Source: Actinomycetes bacterium (GTDB lineage: Bacteria > Actinomycetota > Actinomycetes > Actinomycetales > Microbacteriaceae). From it: 5,337 nucleotides of DNA. The notes below the pieces were generated by a model. That model searched no databases, was not told the origin of the DNA, and saw only the letters and a program-made list of their open reading frames with translations. Positions within the stretch are counted from its first letter, which is position 1. Each line of letters starts with the position of its first letter. Where the stretch lies: positions 1-5,337 of the forward strand of contig JAEZSU010000100.1 in assembly GCA_023421635.1 (NCBI GenBank), read 5' to 3'. The translations under genes and the position numbers were made by a program. Positions 1-5,337 of the stretch are shown piece after piece.

Positions 1-544
1 CGGTGAGGGCGGGCCGGATGCCGACAAGGCCGCCGAGACCCTGGCCGCCGCGGGCGTCACTACTCCCGTGGTGCTGAACCTGCAGTACAACGGCGACCAC
101 TACGGCCCCTCCTCGGGTGACGAGTACGCCGCCATCAAGTCGCAGCTCGAGGAGAGCGGCCTGTTCACGGTGAACCTCGCGCAGACCGAATGGGTGCAGT
201 ACGCCAAGGACCGCACCGCGGACGTCTACCCGATGTATCAGCTCGGCTGGTTCCCGGATTACTCGGACGCGGACAACTACCTGACGCCGTTCTTCTCGCT
301 CGACAACTTCCTGGTCAACCACTACGACAACCCCGAGGTGCAGCAGCTCATCACCGAGCAGGCGACCCAGACGGATGCCGCAGCCCGCCAGGCCGATATC
401 GAGAAGATCCAGGAACTCGTCGCGAACGACCTCTCCACGCTGCCGCTCCTCCAGGGCACCCAGGTCGCCGTGGTCGGGACGGACGTCGAGGGCGCCGTCC
501 TCGACGGCTCCTTCAAGTTCCGGTACGCACCGCTCCACAAGTAA
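1..544 (+). CDS. Peptide/nickel ABC transporter substrate-binding protein, family 5 (C-terminal part)
   Basis: This is the C-terminal third of an extracytoplasmic solute-binding protein of the DppA/OppA type (SBP family 5), which captures peptides or related ligands and delivers them to the permease pair. The frame is open from base 2 to the TAA at 542-544, giving 180 visible residues. Family members usually run to about 530-560 residues, so the signal peptide, lipobox and first domain lie before the window. The GTG at 68 is internal and not the start, because coding sequence continues upstream of it. The diagnostic stretch is LGWFPDYSDADNYL at visible residues 81-94, followed by PFF, the classic family 5 segment. 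The ending FRYAPLHK is also typical. The permease gene follows after 65 nt with a hairpin between them. The ligand cannot be read from this part; peptide is the default guess, and nickel, heme or an oligosaccharide remain possible. Confidence 0.9.
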   Translation, partial: GEGGPDADKAAETLAAAGVTTPVVLNLQYNGDHYGPSSGDEYAAIKSQLEESGLFTVNLAQTEWVQYAKDRTADVYPMYQLGWFPDYSDADNYLTPFFSLDNFLVNHYDNPEVQQLITEQATQTDAAARQADIEKIQELVANDLSTLPLLQGTQVAVVGTDVEGAVLDGSFKFRYAPLHK

Positions 545-554
545 GCCGGGCCGA

Positions 555-583
555 GGGCCGGAGGACGTCACGTCCTCCGGCCC
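555..583 (+). promoter_or_regulatory. Intercistronic hairpin between binding-protein and permease genes
   Basis: An inverted repeat lies 11 nt after the binding-protein stop codon. The left arm at 555-567 pairs perfectly with 571-583, giving a 13-bp GC-rich stem with a 3-nt loop (TCA). No T-run follows it. In ABC import operons such hairpins behind the binding-protein gene commonly stop part of the transcription or protect the upstream mRNA from 3' exonucleases, so more binding protein than permease is made. That role is inferred here from position and structure. A full terminator is possible, but no promoter is evident in the 26 nt between the hairpin and the permease start. Confidence 0.6.
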
Positions 584-596
584 CGCCCTGCGTCCC

Positions 597-602
597 AAAA
601 GG
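597..602 (+). promoter_or_regulatory. Ribosome binding site of the DppB-type permease
   Basis: AAAAGG lies 7 nt before the ATG at 610. It is a moderate Shine-Dalgarno match. It supports this ATG as the start in a frame that stays open, without meaning, back to 190. Confidence 0.6.
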
Positions 603-609
603 TTCCCCC

Positions 610-1683
610 ATGGTCACAGCGGTCGACGTCGCCGAGGTCGCCAAGCCGGTCGCGCCACAGCGCGGCGGGCTCTGGCGCTACATCCTCGTCCGGCTGATCC
701 TCATCATCCCCACCGTCTTCATCCTGGTGACGGTCGTGTTCCTCCTCATGCGCATCACCGGCGACCCGATCACCGCGGCGCTCGGCGGCCGGCTCCCCCC
801 GGCGCAGCTCGCGGAGCGCATCAGCGAGGCCGGCTACGACCGGCCCCTCATCGTGCAGTACCTGGAGTACATCGGGGGCGTGTTCCGCGGCGACTTCGGC
901 ACCACGATCACCGACGGCCGCCCCGTCGTCACGATCCTGCTGCAGTACGGGTCGGCGACCCTGGAGCTCGCCTTCTACGCCCTGATCGTCGCGTTCATCC
1001 TGGGCATCCCGCTCGGGCTCGTGGCCGCCTACCGGCGCGACCGCTGGCAGGATGCCGCCCTCCGCGTGGCGGCGATCCTCGGCTACGCGACCCCCATCTT
1101 CTTCCTCGGCATGGTGCTGAAGCTCATCTTCTCCGTCGGGCTCGGCATCCTCCCCACCTCCGGCCGCGCCTCGACCCGCACCGAGCTGCAGTTGCAGCGA
1201 CTGGACGGGCAGACGGGCATCTACCTCGTCGACGCGATCCGCACCGGCTCGCCCGCCGCCGTCGGCGACGTGCTCTGGCATGCGGTGCTGCCCGCGGTGG
1301 CGCTCGGCATCCTCACCGCCGGGATCTTCCTGCGGCTCGTCCGCACGAACGTCATCTCGACGCTCGGCGCCCAGTACGTCACCTCCGCCCGCTCGCGCGG
1401 CGTGGGGGAGTACCGCCTGGTCACCAAGCACGCGTACCGCCCCGCGCTCATCCCGATCGTCACGGTGATCGGGCTGCAGATCGCCATGCTGCTCGCGGGC
1501 GCCGTGCTCACCGAGACGACCTTCGAGTGGAAGGGCATCGGGTTCATGCTCTCCGAATACCTCAAGGCGCGCGACTTCGTCGCGGTGCAGGGCATCGTCG
1601 TGATGATCGCCGTCGTGGTCGCGCTGACGAACTTCATCGTCGACGTCGTCGCCGCCTTCATCGACCCGCGAGTGAGGTACTGA
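610..1683 (+). CDS. dppB: DppB-type ABC transporter permease
   Basis: This is a 357-residue integral membrane permease of the DppB/OppB family, one half of the import channel. The frame is open further upstream, but the ATG at 610 is chosen because of AAAAGG 7 nt before it and because the residues before it are proline/arginine-rich shadow sequence of the binding-protein gene. Six hydrophobic segments are visible, at about residues 28-48, 115-140, 153-175, 225-243, 279-302 and 326-350. Family marks are GDFGTTI after the first periplasmic stretch (94-100), the cytoplasmic EAA-type loop around 255-283 (QYVTSARSRG with Gly264) that docks onto an ATPase subunit, and the ending DPRVRY. The stop codon overlaps the next permease start by one base (TGATG), so translation is probably coupled. 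The symbol is a family-level label; the true substrate is unknown. Confidence 0.93.
   Translation: MVTAVDVAEVAKPVAPQRGGLWRYILVRLILIIPTVFILVTVVFLLMRITGDPITAALGGRLPPAQLAERISEAGYDRPLIVQYLEYIGGVFRGDFGTTITDGRPVVTILLQYGSATLELAFYALIVAFILGIPLGLVAAYRRDRWQDAALRVAAILGYATPIFFLGMVLKLIFSVGLGILPTSGRASTRTELQLQRLDGQTGIYLVDAIRTGSPAAVGDVLWHAVLPAVALGILTAGIFLRLVRTNVISTLGAQYVTSARSRGVGEYRLVTKHAYRPALIPIVTVIGLQIAMLLAGAVLTETTFEWKGIGFMLSEYLKARDFVAVQGIVVMIAVVVALTNFIVDVVAAFIDPRVRY
1671..1677 (+). promoter_or_regulatory. Ribosome binding site of the DppC-type permease
   Basis: AGTGAGG inside the end of the upstream permease gene lies 5 nt before the ATG at 1683. It is a moderate match. With the TGATG overlap it supports reinitiation by ribosomes finishing the upstream gene. 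Confidence 0.5.
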
Positions 1684-2750
1684 TGTCCACCGACGCCTCG
1701 CACACCCCGCCGCTCGACGCGGTCACCACCCGCCGCATCCCGCTGCGCGACCGCATCCCGGTCCTCTCGCACCTGCGCCGGAGCGTCGGACTGCAGCGCG
1801 GGATGCTGCTGGCCGGCGTGATCATCACGGCGCTGTTCGTCCTGGTCGCGGTCCTCGCGCCGTGGATCTCCCCGTACGGATTCGCGCAGCGCGGGGTCGA
1901 CGGCCGCGACTTCGGCACCCTGCAGCCACCGAACGCGGTGAACCTGCTCGGCACCACCGTCAGCGGGTTCGACGTGCTCTCCCGCACCCTCTGGGGTGCG
2001 CAGACGGCGCTGCTCGCGATCCTCTGCGCGATCGTGTTCTCGATCTTCCTCGGCGTGTTCCTCGGGCTCGTCGGCGGCTACTTCGGCGGCTGGCTCGACC
2101 GGACCCTCGTGGTGCTCGCCGACGCGATCTACTCGTTCCCGTCGCTGCTGCTCGCCATCGTCATGTCGATCGTGATCAGCAGGGGCCAGTCGACGCTCTG
2201 GGGCGGCATCCTCGCCTCCGCGATCGCGATCACGGTGGTGTTCGTGCCGCAGTACTTCCGCGTCATCCGCGCCGAGGTGGTGCGGGTGAAGGCGGAACCG
2301 TTCGTCGAATCGGCGCGGGTCATCGGGGTGCCCACCCCCCGCATCCTCATCCGCCACGTGCTGCGCAACTCCACCCGGTCGCTGCCGGTCGTGGTGACGC
2401 TGAACGCCTCGGAGGCGCTGCTGACCCTCGCCGGCCTCGGATTCCTCGGCTTCGGCATCGAGGCGACCGCTGCGGCGGAATGGGGGTACGACCTCAACCG
2501 TGCGGTGTCGGACGTGACGAGCGGCATCTGGTGGACGGCGGTGCCGCCCGGCCTCGCCATCGTGCTCGCCGTGCTCGGCATCACGCTCGTCGGCGAGAGC
2601 CTGAACGACCTGAGCGACCCGCGCCTGCGCACCCGCCGCCGCGCAGCATCCGGCATCCCGGCACCCGCCGCGCCGGCGACGGAGCCCGTGGCCGTCGCGG
2701 CTCCGGTGGCAGAGTCCCCGGCCGAACGGAAGGAGGCGGCGCATGACTGA
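1683..2750 (+). CDS. dppC: DppC-type ABC transporter permease with Ala/Pro-rich tail
   Basis: This 355-residue permease of the DppC/OppC family is the partner of the preceding one in the membrane channel. The ATG at 1683 overlaps the upstream stop and has AGTGAGG before it. Hydrophobic segments lie near residues 40-60, 107-130, 140-165, 175-193, 232-255 and 287-305. The EAA-type coupling loop is at 209-227 (ESARVIG, with Gly215), and DPRLR at 312-316 marks the usual end of the family domain. The N-terminal periplasmic motif, usually GTD..GRDVLSR, reads GTTVSGFDVLSR (90-101), a variant mainly at the Asp and Arg positions. After DPRLR comes an extra tail of about 39 residues (317-355) rich in Ala, Pro, Val and Glu, probably a disordered cytoplasmic end. 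The last 8 nt overlap the ATPase gene. The symbol is a family-level label. Confidence 0.93.
   Translation: MSTDASHTPPLDAVTTRRIPLRDRIPVLSHLRRSVGLQRGMLLAGVIITALFVLVAVLAPWISPYGFAQRGVDGRDFGTLQPPNAVNLLGTTVSGFDVLSRTLWGAQTALLAILCAIVFSIFLGVFLGLVGGYFGGWLDRTLVVLADAIYSFPSLLLAIVMSIVISRGQSTLWGGILASAIAITVVFVPQYFRVIRAEVVRVKAEPFVESARVIGVPTPRILIRHVLRNSTRSLPVVVTLNASEALLTLAGLGFLGFGIEATAAAEWGYDLNRAVSDVTSGIWWTAVPPGLAIVLAVLGITLVGESLNDLSDPRLRTRRRAASGIPAPAAPATEPVAVAAPVAESPAERKEAAHD
2730..2736 (+). promoter_or_regulatory. Strong ribosome binding site of the double ATPase
   Basis: AAGGAGG, a near-ideal Shine-Dalgarno sequence, lies 6 nt before the ATG at 2743 and inside the permease tail codons. It fixes the ATPase start and the 8-nt overlap of the two genes. 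Confidence 0.8.
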
Positions 2751-4416
2751 CGTCGCTCGCATCGAGGACCTGCGGGTCGCGTTCGCGACCGACGCCGACC
2801 CGGTGGTCGCGGTGAACGGCATCTCGCTCGCCGCGCACGCCGGCGAAGTGCTCGCGATCGTCGGGGAGTCCGGGTCGGGCAAGACCGTCACCGCGAACAC
2901 GCTGCTGGGGCTCCTGCCCGAGACGGCGACGCTCGACGGCGCCGTGCTCATCCGGGGCCGCGAGGGCGGCGAGACCGATGTCGTGCACGCGACCACCGCG
3001 CAGCTGCGCGCCATGCGCGGGCGGGATGCGGCGATGGTGTTCCAGGAGCCGTCCACCGCGCTGAACCCCGTGTTCACGGTCGGCTGGCAGATCGCGGAAG
3101 GCCTGCGGGCGCACGGCGAGGTGTCGAAGAAGGATGCGCGGGAGCGAGCGATCGAGATCCTCCGCACCGTCGGCATCCCGGACCCGGAGACGAGGGTCGA
3201 CGACTACCCGCACCAGTTCTCCGGCGGGCAGAAGCAGCGCGTGGTGATCGCGATGGCGCTCGTGCTGAACGCCGGGCTCATCATCGCGGACGAGCCGACG
3301 ACGGCGCTGGACGTGACGGTGCAGGCGGAGATCCTGGAACTGCTGCGCGCGTGCCGCGACGAGTTCGGCGCCACGGTCGTGCTCATCACGCACAACATGG
3401 GCGTGGTCGCCGACCTGGCCGACCGGGTGATCGTGATGTACCGGGGCGACATCGTCGAGCAGGCGCCGGTGCGGGAACTCTTCGAGCATCCGCGGGAGGA
3501 CTACACCCGCCGCCTGCTCGCCGCCGTCCCGCATGTGGGGCGCGGCAAGAGCGCCCTGCAGGACCCGGATGCGCCACCCGAGACGGTGCCGCCGGCCGGC
3601 AGCCTCGTCGTGGCGAAGGATCTGCGGATCGCCTACCCGGGTCGCTTCGGCGCGGCCGGCGTGGTCGCGGTGCACGGCGTCGACTTCTGGATCGGCCCCG
3701 GCGAGGTGCTGGGCCTGGTCGGCGAGTCCGGCTCGGGCAAGACCACGATCAGCCGGGCGATCGTCGGGCTCACCGAGGTCGTCGGCGGGTCGCTCGAGGT
3801 GCTCGGCACCGAGATGCGCGGTGTGAAGCCGCGGGCGCTGTCACGCCTGCGGCCCGACATCGGCTTCGTGTTCCAGGACCCGGCGACGAGCTTCAACCCG
3901 CTGCTCACGATCGCGGAGTGCATCGCCGAGCCGCTCATCGTGCACAAGCGCGCCCGCAGCGCGAGTGCGGCGCGTGCCCGGGTGAACGCGTTGCTGGATG
4001 CGGTGCGGCTGCCGGTCGCGTTCGGCGACCGCTACCCGCACGAGCTGAGCGGCGGGCAGCGTCAGCGCGCCTCGCTCGCGCGTGCGCTGGCGCTCGACCC
4101 GAAGCTGCTGATCGCGGACGAGCCGACGAGCGCGCTCGACGTGTCGGTGCAGGCCACCGTGCTCGAGCTGTTCGCCGCGCTGCAGCGCGAGCTCGGCTTC
4201 GCGTCGCTGTTCATCAGCCACGACCTCGCCGTGATCGACGCGGTGGCCGACCGGGTGGTGGTGCTGCGCGAGGGCACGATCCGCGAGCAGGGCTCCACGG
4301 CGCAGGTGCTGCTGCATCCCACGGACGACTACACCCGACGCCTGCTGACCTCGCTCCCCGTCCCCGACCCGGTCGAGCAGGCCGCCCGCCGCGCCGAGTG
4401 GCAGCGCCTCCGCTGA
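2743..4416 (+). CDS. Fused dipeptide/oligopeptide ABC transporter ATPase (DppD-DppF type)
   Basis: This 557-residue cytoplasmic protein carries two complete ABC ATPase domains in tandem and powers the importer by ATP hydrolysis. Domain 1 (about 5-263) has Walker A GESGSGKT (41-48), Q-loop Gln101, signature FSGGQ (159-163), Walker B LIIADEP (179-185) and switch His217. Domain 2 (about 286-538) has Walker A GESGSGKT (327-334), Q-loop Gln378, signature LSGGQ (435-439), Walker B LLIADEP (455-461) and switch His493. Both ATP sites therefore look intact. Each domain ends in the oligopeptide-family HP..DYTRRLL element (249-259 and 525-535). A short Pro/Ala/Asp-rich linker (about 264-285) joins them. 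Domain 1 corresponds to DppD/OppD and domain 2 to DppF/OppF, which are separate genes in Escherichia coli. The cysteine cluster found near the C-terminus of many DppD/OppD proteins is absent. A strong AAGGAGG supports the start. This is the last gene of the operon. Confidence 0.95.
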   Translation: MTDVARIEDLRVAFATDADPVVAVNGISLAAHAGEVLAIVGESGSGKTVTANTLLGLLPETATLDGAVLIRGREGGETDVVHATTAQLRAMRGRDAAMVFQEPSTALNPVFTVGWQIAEGLRAHGEVSKKDARERAIEILRTVGIPDPETRVDDYPHQFSGGQKQRVVIAMALVLNAGLIIADEPTTALDVTVQAEILELLRACRDEFGATVVLITHNMGVVADLADRVIVMYRGDIVEQAPVRELFEHPREDYTRRLLAAVPHVGRGKSALQDPDAPPETVPPAGSLVVAKDLRIAYPGRFGAAGVVAVHGVDFWIGPGEVLGLVGESGSGKTTISRAIVGLTEVVGGSLEVLGTEMRGVKPRALSRLRPDIGFVFQDPATSFNPLLTIAECIAEPLIVHKRARSASAARARVNALLDAVRLPVAFGDRYPHELSGGQRQRASLARALALDPKLLIADEPTSALDVSVQATVLELFAALQRELGFASLFISHDLAVIDAVADRVVVLREGTIREQGSTAQVLLHPTDDYTRRLLTSLPVPDPVEQAARRAEWQRLR

Positions 4417-4468
4417 CCCCCGGCCCGGCCCCAGCCGGCGCATACGCTGACGCCGAGATGGGGACTGG

Positions 4469-4505
4469 GCGCCGAGGCCGTGGGTGATACCCACGGCCTC
4501 GGCGC
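4469..4505. terminator. Bidirectional hairpin terminator between convergent genes
   Basis: A perfect 16-bp stem (4469-4484 with 4490-4505) encloses the 5-nt loop TGATA. It lies 52 nt after the ATPase stop codon and 46 nt beyond the stop codon of the minus-strand gene. Neither strand has a T-run after the stem, as is common for intrinsic terminators proposed in high-GC actinobacteria. Being palindromic and between convergent genes, it can serve both. No gene was found in the 135-nt gap 4417-4551 that contains it. Confidence 0.8.
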
Positions 4506-4551
4506 GCAGAACCCAACTCGCGGGGAGAGGGTGTGTGCGCGGGGGCGGGGG

Positions 4552-4857
4552 TCAGGCGGTGACGGACTCGATGATCGAGTGCTGCTCGATCGCGGACGCG
4601 GCGGCGAGGCTGTTCGCGTCCTTGTCGGCGTGCGAGGCGCGGAACGAGTCCGAGCGCATCCACGCGACGAACTCCTCGCGCGAGCCGAACTCCATCGTCG
4701 ACACGTAGGGCAGACCGGGCGCCTCGGGCCGCTGCAGGGTGGCGCGGGTCAGGCCGGGCACACCGTCCAGGTGGTCGCGCATCGACGCGCTGAAGGTCTC
4801 CTCGAACGCGGCGGCGTTCTCGGGTGCGACGGTGATGCGGTTGGTGACGACGAACAC
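4552..4857 (-). CDS. ABM-domain monooxygenase, possible IsdG/MhuD-type heme-degrading enzyme
   Basis: This encodes a 101-residue cytoplasmic protein of the antibiotic biosynthesis monooxygenase (ABM) fold, a dimeric ferredoxin-like barrel. The start is GTG at 4857, supported by AAGGAG 7 nt upstream; no in-frame ATG precedes it. The N-terminal strand MFVVTNRITV, the middle STMEFGSREEFVAWMRSD and the region around His76 follow the IsdG/MhuD/HmoA pattern. From memory of those proteins, the heme-degrading triad is Asn7, Trp66/67 and His75/77; here Asn6, Trp66 and His76 fall at the matching places. Heme-degrading enzymes of this type open the porphyrin ring and release iron. ABM proteins are diverse, and quinol or polyketide oxidation or no enzymatic role cannot be excluded. 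It is convergent to the transporter operon and lies 67 nt downstream of a same-strand gene, so the two minus-strand genes may share a transcript. Confidence 0.85.
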   Translation of the reverse strand: MFVVTNRITVAPENAAAFEETFSASMRDHLDGVPGLTRATLQRPEAPGLPYVSTMEFGSREEFVAWMRSDSFRASHADKDANSLAAASAIEQHSIIESVTA

Positions 4858-4864
4858 GGGTGTT

Positions 4865-4870
4865 CTCCTT
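4865..4870 (-). promoter_or_regulatory. Ribosome binding site of the ABM-domain gene
   Basis: Read on the minus strand, AAGGAG lies 7 nt before the GTG at 4857. It is a strong match that decides this non-ATG start. Confidence 0.75.
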
Positions 4871-4924
4871 CGATCGGGATCGTCCGCAGGATATCCACCC
4901 GCGCTGTGCCTGCGCTCCGCGCGC

Positions 4925-5337
4925 TCAGGGCAGCAGCTGGGAGAAGAGGCCCGAGTTCAGCGCGAACCACACCGCGGTGAACGCGATCACGATCCCGATC
5001 GCGACCCAGGGCACCCGCCTGTGGAGGCGCCGCCCGGCGGGAGCGACCCCGGGAGGTGGACGCAGGAGTGCAGCGGGCGCGTCGAAGGGCAGCGCTGCGG
5101 AGGGATGCGGCGCGGTCGCCGCCGTGAGCCGCTCGTCGCGCCACCGCTCCCACTGCGCGAGCTTGTCCAGGAGCGCCGCGACGACCGAGAACAGCCACGC
5201 CCACGTGGCTGGATCGAGGGTGGACGCCGGGCGCTTCGTATAGAGGAACAGCCAGTCGTCCACGATCTCGACATCGAGCGCGGCGGCGTTGTCGATGAAG
5301 CGCGCCATGATGTCGGGGGTGAAGAGGTAGAGGGCGT
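4925..5337 (-). CDS. Unrecognised protein with a single C-terminal membrane segment (N-terminus outside window)
   Basis: I do not recognise the family. The frame runs open from the TGA at 4925-4927 to the window edge, giving 136 complete codons. An ATG at 5308 exists, but the residues before it (ALYLFTPDI) read as protein continuous with what follows, so the true start is probably beyond the window. Visible parts are a folded-looking region with DVEIVDDWLFLYTKRP (visible residues 21-36), a Trp-rich helical stretch (about 40-68) that includes AQWERWRDERL, a Pro/Ala-rich linker (about 74-100), a basic cluster RRLHRR (102-107), and a hydrophobic segment (about 109-128) ending in a short tail. 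This suggests a mainly cytoplasmic protein anchored by one C-terminal helix with its basic side inside. The 67-nt gap to the ABM gene contains no hairpin or clear promoter, so co-transcription is plausible. No function is proposed. Confidence 0.75.
   Translation of the reverse strand, partial: ALYLFTPDIMARFIDNAAALDVEIVDDWLFLYTKRPASTLDPATWAWLFSVVAALLDKLAQWERWRDERLTAATAPHPSAALPFDAPAALLRPPPGVAPAGRRLHRRVPWVAIGIVIAFTAVWFALNSGLFSQLLP

Noticed and set aside
568..1431. Minus-strand open frame of 287 codons
   Set aside because: Low-complexity Asp/Glu/Gly/Arg composition typical of an antisense shadow, with no ribosome binding site or recognisable domain.
375..1682. Extension of the DppC-type frame upstream of 1683 as a 791-residue protein
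   Set aside because: The translation before 1683 is Pro/Arg/His-rich nonsense overlapping the real DppB-type gene in another frame; the family domain begins at the ATG at 1683.
1221..3176. Minus-strand open frame of 651 codons opposite the permease and ATPase genes
   Set aside because: It is a shadow of GC-rich plus-strand codons. Its translation is Arg/Asp/Glu/His-rich with no domain motifs, and the plus strand has unmistakable permease and ATPase motifs.
2863..3744. Repeated DNA encoding the two identical Walker A motifs
   Set aside because: The similarity is confined to conserved ATPase motifs and reflects ancient domain homology, not a recent duplication.
4421..4439. Small inverted repeat CCGGC...GCCGG just after the ATPase stop
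   Set aside because: Only 5 bp in very GC-rich sequence, expected by chance, next to a far stronger stem at 4469-4505.
4858..4924. Possible promoter before the ABM gene, based on a TATCCT -10-like string on the minus strand
   Set aside because: There is no convincing -35 element at the right distance, and a single hexamer match is expected by chance; co-transcription with the upstream gene is as likely.
4480..4980. Plus-strand open frames opposite the ABM gene
   Set aside because: They start inside the terminator stem and run antisense to a well-supported gene; the translations have no recognisable features.

Overview
The window comes from a very GC-rich genome. Third codon positions are almost all G or C, GTG starts occur, and the transporter has the actinobacterial habit of fusing its two ATPases. 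An actinobacterium is likely, and a Microbacteriaceae-type organism fits best, but that placement is inferred from composition and gene style rather than from a marker gene.

About the first 4.4 kb, on the plus strand, is most of a peptide/nickel-type (Dpp/Opp) ABC importer operon. In order it holds the C-terminal third of a family 5 solute-binding protein (1-544, its start lies before the window), a DppB-type permease (610-1683), a DppC-type permease (1683-2750), and one long polypeptide with two complete ATPase domains equivalent to DppD plus DppF (2743-4416). The last three genes overlap (by 1 nt and 8 nt) and are presumably translationally coupled. The binding-protein gene is set apart by a 65-nt gap with a strong hairpin (555-583), as expected where the binding protein must outnumber the membrane components. 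The binding protein would capture a peptide or similar ligand outside the cell, the two permeases would form the channel, and the double ATPase would drive import.

A perfect 16-bp stem with a 5-nt loop (4469-4505) sits between the operon and two minus-strand genes and probably terminates transcription from both sides.

On the minus strand, 4552-4857 encodes a 101-residue ABM-fold protein (antibiotic biosynthesis monooxygenase family). Its Asn6/Trp66/His76 arrangement matches the heme-degrading IsdG/MhuD type. Upstream of it on the same strand (4925 to the window edge) is the C-terminal part of an unrecognised protein with one C-terminal membrane segment.

The window looks mostly like ordinary chromosomal sequence. 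No RNA genes, mobile elements, CRISPR arrays or clear promoters were seen, and no obviously new system. The most testable points are the possible heme-degrading enzyme beside a Dpp-type importer, the intercistronic hairpin, and a local excess of the hexamer GGATGC/GCATCC.
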